A stretch of DNA of 64,000 nucleotides from Neodiprion pinetum (GCF_021155775.2 NC_060237.1:4652501-4716500); one strand, 5' to 3'; shown: positions 1-13,039, counted from the first letter of the stretch. Translations and numbers: made by a program. Notes: generated from the sequence alone by a model not told the origin.

Positions 1-3000
1 GATGAGACGGAAGTAATACACCGCCCTCCTCTACGCCGGATTCACTCCGCTATTGGTCACGGATTTCGTATGGACGATTGCCGGTATGCGCGGCCAATTT
101 TCATTCATTGATCCCGCTTCCCATGTACGTTATACATACTAACCGACCTTGGTTTTATACGGGGTATTCGGTCGTAGGAATTTTTTTTCCGAGGAGGTCA
201 ACAACGTGCGGCCAAAAAAACCGATTTCCCAAGTATCTCAAGCCTCCGATTATACCCTCGAAAGGAAGGACGGGACTATAAAGCTTCTGCCGGTGGTGCT
301 GCACCGCTACTCGCGTTTCCTGATAGGGCATTATTTTCAGAGGTATTCTCTCTCCCTTCTCTCCCTTCTCTCTCTATCTTCATATCGGGCATTACGAGGT
401 ACTGGCGCTATTGAGGTCACTGCAGCGCTTTTTCAAGTGAAACCAAGAGCGAGGAACAGTGAGATCGAAATACTCTGAAATCGAGAAGGTATATAAACGA
501 TCGAAGTCAGTTCTACGCGCAATATCTGCACTGGGAATAATACGAGAGACAAGTTATGAAGGTGACGGGGGAAAGAGGTGCCTCGAGGGCACTCGAGGAA
601 CGCGCAGTGGTCAACCAACCAGGGTAGCGGAGGTGGCGAAGGTGGTAAAGGTGGACGAAGAGCGTGGGAGCGGGTCGATGATACGGGATGCGATGCGTGG
701 AGGGAAACGTCGAGTCTGCAAACCGAGCTTCGATAAAACGTAAACAGAAAACGTCGAGATAATTGATCAAGTTCAGAAGAACGGATCCTTTTTTGACATC
801 TCGTAGTTGGGTTAGGTTAAAGCGAGAACCGAGGGAGAACCGCTGCGGTTAATTAGAGGCGTGAAACGTCTGGACGTTCGGTCACTCCGTCGGTTTCCTA
901 CCTCCGACTTTCTCCTCCCAGTTTCGCAGAGCCACTCCACCCTTCCCCGTCCTCCTCTTTTCGTTATACCGCGAACTATAACGACCTTTGTTATCGTGGA
1001 TGAACGCTGTCGTCCGGTCTCGACAATGGAGACCCTTTCAAGTTGGCCGTACAATCCACACGTCGAATCACTCGCGCCGAGAACAGACCCCGGTTCCTCG
1101 TCTCCTCGACACCAAAATATAACGATACTTGTAGACGACCAATTTTCGGCCCTCGTTCCACGGATCGATGATCGAACTTTCACGACCCGGCGGCGGCAAC
1201 AAAGAAAGCGAGAAAATTCTCGCTGACTGTGTAATTATTTACGAGCACGCGGTTAATTGCACCCTGTAATTTATAACCATGGGACGAAATTATTCATGTC
1301 AGTAATTACTCGTGTATCGTGAGAATACGGGTACACCTTTCGCGAATAATTTATACACGCTAGATAGTTTAAACCTGTGTTACTAATTGCTCGGAAGTTA
1401 GAAACAACTGTTGAAAAATAAATAAGTAGATTATACCACACCGGCACCCATCCACCGAGAGTTCTAGTTCCACATCACATCAGGAAATAGACATATTAAT
1501 CCACGAGCGTTGTGTACAGAGGACCTAGTGCTTGCCGCTTCGTTATGTTGTGAAGCATCAAGATTCCGTAACTGTAACGCTAGAATTTCCGGTAGATTCA
1601 AAGTTCAATTAATTGAAGTATGTTAGCCAACATTTGACAGATGGAATGCCCTATAGATACATATTCGTACGGTACCGACAGGCTTGAGTAATTAGCCGAA
1701 TTCCATATAATCAGCGTTGAAAACCCACCGGAATTACAGTCTTACTGCCCTGATCCGATCATACTCGATTGGCGTCTGTCATATCCAATACCCAATTACG
1801 TATGCAGGCTGAAGAATCCTCTCTAATTTTTTGTCCTGTAAAGGCAGGTTTCGAACGTTGGAAGAAGATATTGCTAATTCGAATAGAGGATATCCGAAAT
1901 AATTTCACGCACGACTCCCGATTCTTAAAGCGGAACGCGGAGTGAGGACGAAATTTACTCTAGCTCGTTTATCTCCGGCTTCGAATACCGCGCTCGGGCG
2001 TATAAATAACGGTGAAAAAAAAATCGATACATATTTTCGCGAGCTTTGGGTCCCCGGCCTCTCCTTCGCCTCAGTGCCTCCGGTCGCCTCTTTCACCCCG
2101 CGCTCGGCTTCCTCGCCCTCATCCTCTTCCACCGCCTCCGCATTCTGTTTTGCGCCCAATTTGCGGCCCATCATCGCTACGGAAGAAGCAATTTCTAACT
2201 TAAATGAAACTCTCTCTTCCCTCCCCCGCCCCCCTCCGCCCCGACCCTCTTCTCTCCACCTCTTTCCGACTCGCTGTCCTCGGCCTCGATCGGCGAACAT
2301 CCCCGCCATCGGAGAAGAGGAAGAAGAACCCTTTTGCGACGAGTGGCCGGAGGTTTTCACCCAACTCGCCCACGGTGGTACGTACCTTTAACTTTTATAC
2401 GACCCATTCGGGAACGGGTATATTCTTGTCAACTTATCGATCGACGGGACATCAAACGCGGCGTGGCATTAGCATCGGAAAGCTCTTTTCGGTCCGTAAG
2501 ATAAAAAACTTTGATATCCCTCAAACTTCAATGGGTGGACGTAAGATTCCGAACTGGACCAGCGCTTGGGGATAATAAACGGAATAATACCACGGCAAGA
2601 TGTGACGTTCGACATGGTTCAAAAGCGTCAGTGTGACACAACGCTAAGGGGAATGGAGGCGAAAGCTTTTCAAACTCGAGGATCCGACCGAGCGATTATT
2701 GCGGGGATCAGTTTGTCTTTAGATAACAGAATCAGCAAGGGTTTGCTGTATTTAATGAAACTATTACCGCTCATTGATTGCTAAACTTCGGTATCAAGAG
2801 GAGATTATGGAAGTTCGTCCTTAGTTTGTCGGCAATCTCAAAGTTGTACGGAGGCTCACTGCAAGCTCGCTTTGTCAACGAGACATCTCGGTCTTAATCA
2901 TGACGGGGAATAAGAAAAGACCTGCCGTCAAGACATCCCCGCCAGATTTCGGCAAATCCTTGTTACAACTTCGTTCACATTGTAGTTAAACATAGAATCT

Positions 3001-4310
3001 CTTACCTACTGACATTGTGATCGCGACTTGAGAAATGTTCGTACCTACGCAACTGCAGATCGCCGATATTGCGCGAAGAAAACGACCCCATCACCCACTT
3101 GTGAACGAAGCGGATAAACTGTACGATTAGTGATGAGTGAAGACAGGTTTGTTACCGACTATAAAGATCGATCGGCCGTTGTGAAGCTTCGATATCACTC
3201 AACCACGACTGAATTACAAGCCATTTCGCGTATGGAGTACCAGGGCGGTTCATGATCCATTGGCAAATCCCACGTCGCGTTCAACCCAACGCGATATTTT
3301 ACCTCCGCGCAGTTCCATTGGTAATAAAGCAGAGGCACCGGACATTCGGTAACGTCGGTCCAAGAGGGAGGAACCATTTTAAACCGAGGTTCGCCCCGAG
3401 CCTGGCTAAGCTCAGGAATTTGTGGTCGGTCAAGCTCGGGTAACGGCCTATAACGGCCTATAACGGGGGTATTAGCTCGGCTCTCGGATGGAAGTGATCT
3501 CGGTCGGTGCCTCGACGTGAGTTGCAGGGATGGAGAGAGAGGTTGGCCGTAGATTGTGGGCCAGATGGAAGGACGAGAGAGGAAGTGGAACAGAAATGGC
3601 GGATTTCAGAGTCTGGATCCGCTCAGCCACTTGCTTTAACCTGACTTGCTTCACCTTCCAAACCCCACTGCAGCCATCGGCAATATCGTTTCCATTTACC
3701 TAAGATGTATCAGGTGTTCACCGAGTGCAGCTTTGCGCGTTGGAACAACGACTGGGAAAACGGGACGCTTTTATCCTACATCGTGTGCTATATACTATTT
3801 TTCCATCTTCTACAGCGCCAAAGAATGCCCGCGGGCTGATCGGTTATTTATTAATTTCGCGTGAAAAGGCTTGATGCGGTCAGTGCGGGTTTCTACGGTC
3901 GAATGCACTATCCGATCGCTCTTTCGACGAAGAAATTGCGTGATGTAAGAACAAGCAGCTGTTCGGGGCTCAGGTCTCCATCTTGAAGTCATTCGTGAAG
4001 AGGAGTTTTGATCCCTGGCGACCATGCCCGCATGTTTATGTATGTCGACCTGATTGCAAAAGAAGACGCGGCAGTTTGTCTCTGATGTCTGGAACTTGGG
4101 GAGGGAAAAGTCCGCGGTCGAGTAGCCACCGTCCGCGCCTGAGAACTTTGATTCCCGAGGGAAAGAAGACACCTTACGTCTGATTTGGGTCCCTCAAACT
4201 TTGTCTTTTCACCTCGACCCCCGAATGGTGCGAGCGCTGTTCCCGCCATCCCGGCTCCTCGCCCTCCGTCCGCTTATTCGGCTTCACCCTCCACTTGTTT
4301 ACGAATTACC
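1..4310. other. Non-coding stretch, no gene seen
   Basis: Several overlapping open frames on both strands cover parts of this stretch, but none has a recognisable domain, a consistent splice context or biased codon use, and they overlap each other in different frames. The segment around 2,040-2,290 is pyrimidine-rich and makes long mirrored frames on both strands, as expected from low-complexity sequence. A short 10-bp tandem repeat lies at 3,441-3,465. I see no RNA gene or mobile element. Confidence 0.5.
3441..3465. repeat. 10-bp tandem repeat
   Basis: The unit TAACGGCCTA occurs two and a half times head to tail, ending in a G run. It is a small local duplication with no evident function. 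Confidence 0.8.
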
Positions 4311-4340
4311 CTCTCATTTCCATCCTTTTGTCATTCCCTG

Positions 4341-4440
4341 CAGACGGAATTTAATTTCCATGTTTTCGAAAGAACAAACTTTGCCGCTTTACCGAAGAAA
4401 TAAACCAGCGGAGAAATAAAAAATAAAGAATAAAAAAAAA
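4341..4440 (+). other. Possible terminal exon followed by A-rich tail
   Basis: A long pyrimidine-rich tract (about 4,305-4,340) ends in CCCTGCAG, a good 3' splice site. The sequence after it stays open in two frames for about 20 codons and stops near 4,400-4,420. It is followed at once by an A-rich stretch with several AATAAA-type poly(A) signals between about 4,420 and 4,440. This could be a last exon with its cleavage signal, or simply an A-rich low-complexity tract beside a chance acceptor. The peptide is too short to recognise. No matching donor or upstream coding exon was identified. Confidence 0.15.
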
Positions 4441-5182
4441 AAAAGATAAAGAAGATGGATAAAAAAAAGGGAAGATCCGAGAATACAAAAAATAAGTAAC
4501 AAATGAACATATAAATGAGGCGAATTACCCCTTGCAGGTTAGTTGCATATTTTTCCGCTGTCGCGCATTACCCTGTGAGGACTGTGATCACTGGCATCAA
4601 CTGCTTAAACACGCCCGCCTTGTTCAACTCCTAGATTAAATCAAGCATTGAGAAGCTTACAGAAAACTGCTTTCCGCAATGAAATCGAGGTGATTGGTAT
4701 CAAGTTTCTATCGCGATTCCGAAATTCCCATATCTTCGTACCTAGTTCGGAACGCAATCTGGTCAGCGGCTTTCCCTTTTCTCCGCACTCCAAATATTGA
4801 TACTGGGGCGAGATTCCTTTTTTCCGTAGACCGGAAAGAACCGAGGACAGAGGCAGAGTAGTGAGCAGAGTTCGGCCAGCGGTGATGAGAAGCTGTGCTT
4901 TGCGGGTCTGGCGACTCTCCGTTCAATCGAGACAGTGAGGAGCTGCAGGGTCCGCAAACAATGGTTAAAGTTTCGAATGAAAGAATTCAGTGGACGAAAA
5001 AGACGCGGTGGAATGTAATTTGTTGCCGTAGAGACAATGGAGACGCGAACGACGAGAGACAAGGGACACGGGACACTGCCGGAGCGACGGAAGCAAAGAC
5101 GTAAGACTTTTCTATACCTCGTACAATCCACTATCTCTCCCACGCGTTCAAGAAACAATTTCGTTTGCCGCGTCCATGTATA

Positions 5183-5236
5183 CATATATATATATATATA
5201 CACATGTATGTATGTATGTATGTATGTATGTATGTA
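5183..5236. repeat. Compound (TA)n-(TATG)n microsatellite
   Basis: A run of alternating TA is followed by eight or so TATG units, all in one tract. Compound dinucleotide-tetranucleotide arrays of this type are common in insect non-coding DNA. The tract explains the repetitive peptides that the local open frames would encode. Confidence 0.95.
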
Positions 5237-6961
5237 CAGCGAAAGCATAGACGTTCGTTGAATCGCGACTTTGAAGTTTTCTAATCCGACCTCGAACGCA
5301 TTCCACTTCTGGCACCATGGCAGTAATTCAAACCTTTATCTCAAAAGTCTCGGGATTCGTTTGAGAGTTGCAGGACCCGCGGTTCGCGGTTCTCCAGCCA
5401 TAAGATATTTCCTTCTTCCTTCCCGGAGACCGGGAGAAGAAGAGAAAGAGGCTGATGCTGCACGGGGAGCTTGCAGAATGCGCTTTGGCAAGTCGGGAAA
5501 CCCGAGCTCACGCCGCCGACGACACAACCAACGTTTCAATCTCGTTTTGTTTCAAGGGAACCTACGCGAGCAAATACCTCGTGCCTCAGGATGGGAAACT
5601 AGCCCCGGGTCAACGACGTGCCAGCGCAAATATTTATCGAACAGATCACGTGTCGAGAGTCAATTGCTGAACAGTCCACTTGACCAATATTTTCTTCCAA
5701 TATTCGCAACGCGGTTGTTAATGAAACGTCGAGTGCTGTTCCGATCGTCTTACACGCAGCTTCCGGTTTATCGGAACATTCGTCCGTAGCTTTTGTCGAT
5801 CTTTGCGGGGCTTTCGTGCGTAACCTACTCGACTTTCCATTCCTGTCCTAAAGTAGATTAAGTGGGAAGGGACGGGGGAAACTACCGAACAGAAAGAAAC
5901 AAACTTTTTAAATTTAGTTTACGTCTTAAATTGGCAACGCGGGGTGAACCGAGCTGCCGACGGGGGTGAAATGGGGGTACGGATCTTCTTCGGTCTCCTT
6001 TTTCCTTTGACTTTGCCTCCGCCTCACGTCAACCATGCCCTCTCTTTTCATACACGCGTACAGATCACGCGTGTGTAAGTCGATGTCTACTTTTATATAT
6101 CCGTACACACAACCGCCATCATGCGGGCTCAAAACTGATCTTTCAATCCACAGTCCTCGGCTTCAAACTGCCTTCTTTCTTAACCACACGCGCTTGCCGC
6201 TTCTCCTTTTCATTTTATCTCAAGGTAACCGCCACATCAGCGTTGCACAGAAAAAAAACCTAGCGAAGCTGCAGTTTACGATATGCAAAAAAATGTGATA
6301 ATAATATTGCGCACTTCCGCGATATCTTTACATGCTTGAGCGAATAGCCTGCACTTCTCACTCTGCGTTACACATTAGTCTACGTATCCGGGACACCAAT
6401 TTGATTGTGAGATGACAGAGCTGAAAATTCCCAGTCAAGCGATATTCCGAGATGCCAAGCGAACCGCTCCGAAGCTTGCGGAGTACGGCGAAAGGGGGGT
6501 GGAATAGATATCAATGCCACTGATTGGAATACTTCCGCACGACAGCCTCGGTCGCTGGAATTCCCAGAGCCAACACGCGTTTCCATTATACGGATCAACC
6601 GGAAACTTGAATTCACATGTTGAAGGCGGAAGTACGTGTACGAGGGGGTACAAATTACACGATATTTTCAGCGCCTATTGTCCCACAACAATACGCAGTG
6701 TTGAAAACATTGTCAATCGTAAAACAAATTATATGCCTGGATAGAATATTAAATTATTTCAATACGATATCACTGTCAACGATTATTTTTCTAAGAATTC
6801 AAGTCTCAAGAAACGAACATCGAATATACGGAGGTGAATAAGGTTGGGAGAAGAGACTCTCTGGATATTTTCTCCCGCTTATCGTCATCTCCGGCACTCA
6901 GCACACGTAACACAACTAACGAGGTTCCCCAGGCTGCGAACAGTCGGTGAAATTAAACGCG

Positions 6962-6989
6962 CCCCCCCCCCCCCCCCCCCCCCCCCCCC
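6962..6989. repeat. Poly-C homopolymer, 28 bases
   Basis: An uninterrupted run of C sits between a G and a GC-rich segment. Runs of this length are error-prone in both replication and sequencing, so the exact length may not be right. Confidence 0.95.
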
Positions 6990-9900
6990 GCCCCACCTTT
7001 CCCACCCGCTACAGCCGGCCGTTCCACCCCTGAGATCCGCGTTAGCTGGCTAGACTATAAAGTTCAGGAGTTTATTGTTTCCCGCGTGCGGAGTAATTTA
7101 AAAGCTCAACGGACACGGGATGGTGCCGACCTGCCGCAGGACGCGTGCCCTCAACGGCCTCTTCGTGCCCCTTTTTCTCAGCCCCACTCGACGCTTCACC
7201 CTTCCGTTCACTTCTCTGCCGGAGTACCGTAACCCCCGTGTTTTCCCCCACAGGTTCTCCACTTTGCTTGACATTAAACACCGTGACTCGCGAATAGGTC
7301 GAGTGCTGCGGTTTAGCCTGACACTACGCAATAAAAGAATTTGGGGAGGGGGAGGAGACGGATCGTAGGCGGAATTTTTTGGCAAAATATTCGATACCGA
7401 TGATCATTGGCAGTGGCTTTATTTCGGTGGGAAAAAATTCGTGCGAAGGAAGCTGATGGTTTTGAGATAAAAAAAAAACGGTGGGCGTCGTGTCCGACCG
7501 AAATTAGGATCACGGCTGTATCCCTCGATGTTTATTATCCGGAGTACGGAGTTCCCGGATCAAGTATTATACACACACAATACGCGCGGACGCGTTGAAC
7601 CTGTACAGACTGCAGGGAGCGGCACATAAAGGGATAAAACGGTAAGCGTGGAACATCGAACAAGGACTCGAAACGGCCCAAAGCCTGAGCCAGGACTTTC
7701 TTACGACTCGCCTCCCGCTGGGCCCCGTACATTGTTACTTTAATTCCGGGCCTTTGATAGCGATATTTCATTTTGAGGCATGGCGGGGCCCAACCGGGTT
7801 ATTAGTACCCGGTGATGCCCTCTGGATGATGGGGCGCCCTCCCCCCTCCTACACCCCGATCGCGTAGCTGCTCCGCACGCCCACGCATTGCCATATTTTT
7901 TATTGTGTCAGACCTTGAGCGGAGCGATAGCCGGGCGCCGGAGGAAATTGCTGGAGGACACAGACGGGGAACAGCGCCGCTGCCACGCACCTCGATTCTC
8001 TCGTCCTCCATTCGCTCTCCAGGTCGAGTTTCTTTTCAATTTCGATAACGATCTTGGCTTACTTTTATTTTTATCACCACCCCGAAGCCCTTTTTCACCC
8101 TCCTATACATACATTATACCTACACAGCCTAGACGGTATTGTATTATATATTCCGGGGTATGTGTATACATATACATACATGTACATATTTTCAGTTCGA
8201 ACAATCGTGCGGAAAGGGTGCAACGAAATTGCGAGTGACGTGTAAAAATTGATGAAAAAAGAAACATCCGCGACGAAACAATAATGCACGATCGATTTCT
8301 CACGGACGAGTATTACACCGATCACCTTACGCTATACTTGTACCATACCCGCTCGCATCGGCCGCCTTATTAACAACCGTGCACACAAAGGCTCGGCCAA
8401 AGTGCCGGGCCTCTTGGCAGGTGAAATAAATTTCATTTTACCCCCCCTGAACGCAACCTCGCCCATGCCACAATCGGTTGCCCAGCCCCTGCGGGGCGTG
8501 CGCACAAACCACGCGCTTGGCTGCACGGATGGGGCAAGGATGACTCTTCAGTCTCCGCTCCCACATTAACTAGCCATAAATTATACCTATGTATACCCGA
8601 TCCTTGGGTGGCCCCGGGACGCAGCGCCGAGAACAACGAGTTCGATTTCACCAATAATCGCTCCGCTGCTCGTAGGTGAATTTTATCGTCACGAGTTACG
8701 ACGGTTGTTTGAAATACCGATGCAGGTTCGTGAATTGAAATTCAAATTCTTACGCTCTTGTTGCTTCTTCGTACCGTTTCGAAGAAGGACGAAACACGAA
8801 AAGCACTTGCACACTTTGATGTTCGACAGACCTGTTACAACGACCTTTGGTCAGTGCAATGATGAAGATTTCTCGGACACCCTGCAAGTTACGCGTGCGT
8901 GCTTGAATAATATGACGTATTTTCGTGTCCCGTGTGACGGCTGTAGCATGATAATCGCTGTAAATCTCGCAACGTGAATGTGGAAAAATAATTAGGACTG
9001 ACTACGCGGCTGATAGCGGTCACTGCTCATGAAAATCGTGTACATTGATCTCCGGGGGCGACTAATTAAATATCAAATGCTTGCCTGTTGAGATAGAACG
9101 AGTCATGGTGTATCTGAGCGGTGCTTCGAACGGCTCTCTCTCTCTCTGTCTCTCTCGAGGACAGTAGTAATTAAAAATCATCGATTAATGAGAATCTCTT
9201 GCAACTCGAGGGTCTCGCGACCCCGGTTGCATTATTTTATCCATCTCCCGTTCTTACGGCAGCGGCAGCAACAACAACCGGTATCAATTGACTCGGTGAG
9301 ACTTGCTCGGCAGCTTGTTAAAGCTGCAACTTTGCGGATAAATCAGTTTTCCGGTAACACTTGCAGGTGTCGCGGAGCAAAGGCTGAACCTCAAAGTTTA
9401 CAAGAGATATTTCAGGATTCCTGGCACTGCGCGATCCTCGCCCGCGTCTTAAAGATCCAACTTGTCAAATAGCCGAGTTACCTTAGCGTGTAAGGCCCGT
9501 GAGGCGGGGTTAATGCATGCTACTATATGCATGTGGGTCGGATACACGCCTCGAAGAAACCAGGTATGGAGATGGACGGGAAGCTGCAGGCGAGGCGAAG
9601 CATTGACTATGAAATAATGAAAATTTATGACCACTCCCCCGAGCCTCGTCCTGCCTCTTTGGCATGCAACTTCCAGCCCTTCCTTGCACACCCGGAGGGT
9701 TGGTGAGGACGGAAGAATCGGAAAGGGAGGGGACGAAAGAGGGCCGCAAAACTATAAACGGGACGAGGGGTAATTTGCAGAGCTTTACGCAACCGCCAAA
9801 GTCCCGTCAAAGTACCTGCTACGACAATTAGCCGATGGTACGTGCTGCTCTTCTCGAACGGCACCGCTATGCAGGTCAATGGAAGCAGTTCGATTCTCGG

Positions 9901-10859
9901 CATCGATTTTCAACCGCGTCAAGTGCCGTTTCGCGTTATTTATGCCGCTCCGATTTCACACAACAGGGCGAATCGGTCAATCCGGGATAATTTCGGTGAG
10001 GTAGAAACGAGGGAAGTTTTGGAATACCTATACCTTACGACTGTAAGATACTTGAAAAACTCGCGTAGTAAGTTGGTTGCGTGACTGTTGAATAACGTAT
10101 GAAAAGGTCGGGCGGTACCCTCCGATTCGATGTGTATCTACCGGCACGGTTGTATTATACGTGAACATGTTCATATTGGGCCGGCACATATAATATCGAT
10201 CGCATTACCCATGAATACGGTGAAATTTCATTAAGTTGAGAAAATCCAAACCGTTGGATATAGCGTACGGGAATACGTGAGGAACGTTCGGTTCGATATT
10301 GAAATTCGCTATACATCTATAAGTTCACTGCGCGAATTTCCTATGTACATCTCGATATATGTACGTACATACCATGTATGTGTGTTACTCAAGGGAGATT
10401 TTGAATCTACAACTCTGTAACCCTCCGATCCAACTTCACCCGGCGCATCCTAACCTTCCCTAAACTAGCCGAGCTGAGCTGAGCTGAGCCGAGCCTTAAG
10501 CCCTTGGAATAGTCAGTTTATCACCGAGGACGTTAATTGATAAAACAACCCCGATATAATTTATGTGTAAATCGAGTTAGGCAAGGGTTTTCGTTATTTA
10601 TGTCCCCAATTTGGTGAAATTTTCGTGGTATATATACGCGACGTAAAATTCTGAAGCGTTAATTAGGCAAGATTAATCTTTGATCCAAAGTTAGAAATTT
10701 GCTTCGTAGCTCGTTGCTTCTTGATTTACAGTGAATCTCGATGCATCGCTACGTTATACTTGACAAATAATCGAAAATATGTTACGTTTTCGGGTGGGGG
10801 TTGAAACTTGGAAGGATCAATATTTGAAATACCGATATATCGAAATTTCAACCGTGCCA

Positions 10860-10998
10860 AAATAAAATAACGAATGATGAATTGTTCCAAATCTTTATCT
10901 TTGAAAGTGTCACTGATTAGTAGTCATTATAATCAGTGATACTTTCGCGAATCAAGATTTCGAACAATTCATCAATCGTTACTTCATTTTCTCAGTTT
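10860..10998. repeat. Long inverted repeat (hairpin), about 54-bp arms
   Basis: Arms at about 10,867-10,919 and 10,930-10,982 are reverse complements with roughly four in five positions matching by eye. They are separated by a loop of only about 10 bases. The innermost 12 or so bases on each side (..CACTGATTA / TAATCAGTG..) pair almost perfectly. Similarity fades beyond the arms into AT-rich sequence. The shape fits a foldback element (MITE-like) or a transcribed hairpin RNA precursor. I see no clear flanking target-site duplication, so I cannot choose between them. Confidence 0.75.
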
Positions 10999-11220
10999 TG
11001 ACCCTCACCTACATTTTCACCCATTGTGTATTCATATTTCAATGAATCTGCAAACGTCATAAAATATACGAAGAGAAAAAACTTAGAATTTTTACAGGGA
11101 TTTCTGGAAAATATTACCGTGCTTTCCAATAAACTTGATGAGAACTGCCAGCGTTAGAAAAATTATAGGAAGCTTTCAAAATTATTCTTCGACATACAGG
11201 ATAAATATTGTTTGCATCGA

Positions 11221-11322
11221 CCAGAGAAAAATAGTCATGCACGGAGAAAATTTTACCGTGCTATAGCGTGATTATTTTTCTCTGCGCGGAGCATAGCGCT
11301 AACACGGTAAAATTTTCTGTGA
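11221..11322. repeat. Two interleaved inverted repeats
   Basis: Repeat A (CAGAGAAAAATAGTC, 11,222-11,236) has its near-complement at 11,270-11,284. Repeat B (core AGAAAATTTTACCGTG, starting near 11,243) has its complement at about 11,301-11,319. The order is A, B, A', B', so the two hairpins cannot both form as simple nested stems. The B core is itself close to terminal sequences that I have seen in arthropod foldback elements, but I cannot name a family. Confidence 0.65.
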
Positions 11323-12024
11323 CGGTGGGTGTCTCAAAATGTCTTCGTATATCCTGTACAGAGAAGGAGAAACAGTCGTCACGATTCTTGGTAGAAGTCT
11401 GCGGCGACAACGATAAGAAAAACGCGAACTATAAAATTGGGCAATTCGTTTTATATGGATGAAAAATAAAGATTGTAACCTCGTTCGTTTGCGTCATGGA
11501 TCCGTTACAGGCCCCTTGCATAACAACATGCACGTTGTCAGCGCTGCTTAACGGAGTTTCAAGGCGTTACATTCATGTCATTTTTCCATGCACGTGCACG
11601 CCACACAATCTCATTTCACTAACCATGTATGTTACGCAAGGGACCTATATACACACTCCTTAAGGAGGGTGGTGACCGAAATCAAAATTTACAGAAATTG
11701 ATAAAATTTGGTGATAACGTTTTTCCGATATATGTTTGTTTCTCTTATTATTTTGGAAGATGCGTTCCTTTATCCTCTTTTTCTATTCGGTATATATCAT
11801 AATTATCGTTCGTAAGGAGTAAACTCCAGTCGTGCGTCGGAGCTGACATACAAACTTTTTTTTTTTAACCCAAGAAATGAAACGTTAATTTTTCAGCATA
11901 GTCAATAAAACTCAGTCACCTCGATCAGAGGAAAATATAATTAGTGACATATGTCGATAAAGACAAAAATATACCTCGCTTAGATGGGTAACAAATATAT
12001 AATTAACAAAAAGAGACATATTAA

Positions 12025-12128
12025 TTAGTTGAAACACACAGATAATTTGATTAGCTGAAAGAGGCAAAAAATTTGATTAGCTGAAACAAGCAAAAGTTTT
12101 ATTACCTGAAACAACCGATGGTATGGTT
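12025..12128. repeat. 26-bp minisatellite, about four diverged copies
   Basis: Four head-to-tail units of about 26 bp, each beginning TTAGCTGAAA or a near variant, with the A-rich middle more variable than the start. On the minus strand every unit carries a pyrimidine-rich CAG (for example TTGTTTCAG), which resembles a 3' splice site. One of these is followed directly by GTAATA. The array is therefore a string of acceptor-like motifs on that strand. Confidence 0.8.
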
Positions 12129-12129
12129 A

Positions 12130-12338
12130 GCACAGTCACGTAAGTCCATACACCGACAAAAAATGGATCGAGTCCAACATGATATGCGCTTTAATATTCG
12201 TGGCTTCGATTATTGACTGTATTGTTGAATGAAAAACATTATAAATTTTTTGAATCGACATCCCATTGTGCTTTAATTATTACAGTGAATATCTTTTTCG
12301 ACTGAACATTCTATAGTTCCCATTGGTTTTGTTGCCCT
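12130..12338 (-). other. Candidate minus-strand exon start (strong acceptor)
   Basis: On the minus strand a pyrimidine tract ends in TTTTCTGTTTCAG at about 12,339-12,351, a very good 3' splice site. The sequence that follows is open for 18 codons in the frame beginning GGC AAC AAA, then stops at TAA. A second frame has an ATG giving a 16-residue peptide. The downstream end of this exon is not defined. It lies about 60 bases past a strong minus-strand donor, so if both are used they would bound a very short intron. The peptide is not recognised. It may instead be a non-coding RNA exon. Confidence 0.15.
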
Positions 12339-12409
12339 GAAACAGAAAATAATACGATCGGTTAAACGAGTGTTTCTGTATATTTCAGATATATTTCAGA
12401 AATACTTAC

Positions 12410-12560
12410 GCCAAGATTCTTCACTGTCACTACACACTCCGCGATTTTTATCCCCGTGAATTGGCCGCCGGCTTGGAAACGCCGCGCTTTCTCTCAGAAC
12501 CAAAAACTATCAAGCCGACGCGCAACAGGCGCGGTCAATTGAAGTTTGAAAACTCAGTTG
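12410..12560 (-). other. Candidate minus-strand exon ending in a strong donor
   Basis: On the minus strand the sequence ...GAATCTTGGC is followed by GTAAGTATT, close to the ideal 5' splice site. Upstream of it lie a GC-rich segment with several inverted GCCGG/GCGCG motifs and a GGATAAAAAT box. This could be a short internal exon, or a first exon with a weak TATA-like element in front. No start codon in a long frame was found, so a coding role is not supported. Confidence 0.18.
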
Positions 12561-12640
12561 TTGGTAAAAAAAAAAATTGATCGAAGAGCTACAGACTTAA
12601 CACATCGAAAGTTCTTTACTTTTTCATATACCGTTTATGA

Positions 12641-12680
12641 AATCGCTAGGCAAAAAGCGCGATCGTTCGATTCGCATTAT
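12641..12680. repeat. Left remnant of a GCGC-rich minisatellite
   Basis: The pattern AATCGC..GCAAAAAGCGCGATCG seen here recurs in two further diverged copies at about 14,086-14,155. The 1.4-kb element between them interrupts an array with a period of roughly 34 bp. Confidence 0.6.
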
Positions 12681-12699
12681 CAGGGTGGCGACAATTTTA

Positions 12700-13025
12700 C
12701 TAAAGTATAATTCCTCGACTTTTCCCTCACTTTTCCCGTAAAAAAATTCCGAATTCCTCGACATTTTCCCACGAAACTTGAATATTATTGAGCAGCTTTT
12801 ACGACCTCAAGGGTCCAGAGGTTGTGCACCTTGAATATAGTAATTTGGATCTAAAAAACACGTAGCATTGCTTCGTTTGAGACGAATAATTGGAAATTGA
12901 ACGATTCCATTTCCGATGGTCGGTTTAACTGAATTTATGAAGCGTAGCTCAAGATTGATAACGATTATTTTGAAAAAAAAGTACGTTTCTCCATTTGATC
13001 GATCATATCTCCCTGATTTTTCCCG
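12700..13025 (+). repeat. Internal direct repeat, copy 1
   Basis: About 325 bp aligned by eye with copy 2 at 13,711-14,060. Shared landmarks in the same order are TTTTCCCGTAAAAAAATTC, GAGCAGCTTTTACGA, TAATTTGGATCTAAAAAAC, and a closing TTTTCCCGG motif. The copies differ by many substitutions and small gaps, so the duplication is old. Confidence 0.75.
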
Positions 13026-13039
13026 GTTTTAAAAGTCTC

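Larger units (their letters stand above)
4440..10855. other. Non-coding stretch with microsatellites
   Basis: No supported gene. The open frames at 4,763-5,248, 5,271-5,789 and 7,888-8,238 partly run through tandem repeats or GC-rich sequence, and they overlap other open frames on the opposite strand. The simple repeats are listed separately. A short GAGCT tandem (about 10,472-10,490) is also present. Confidence 0.5.
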
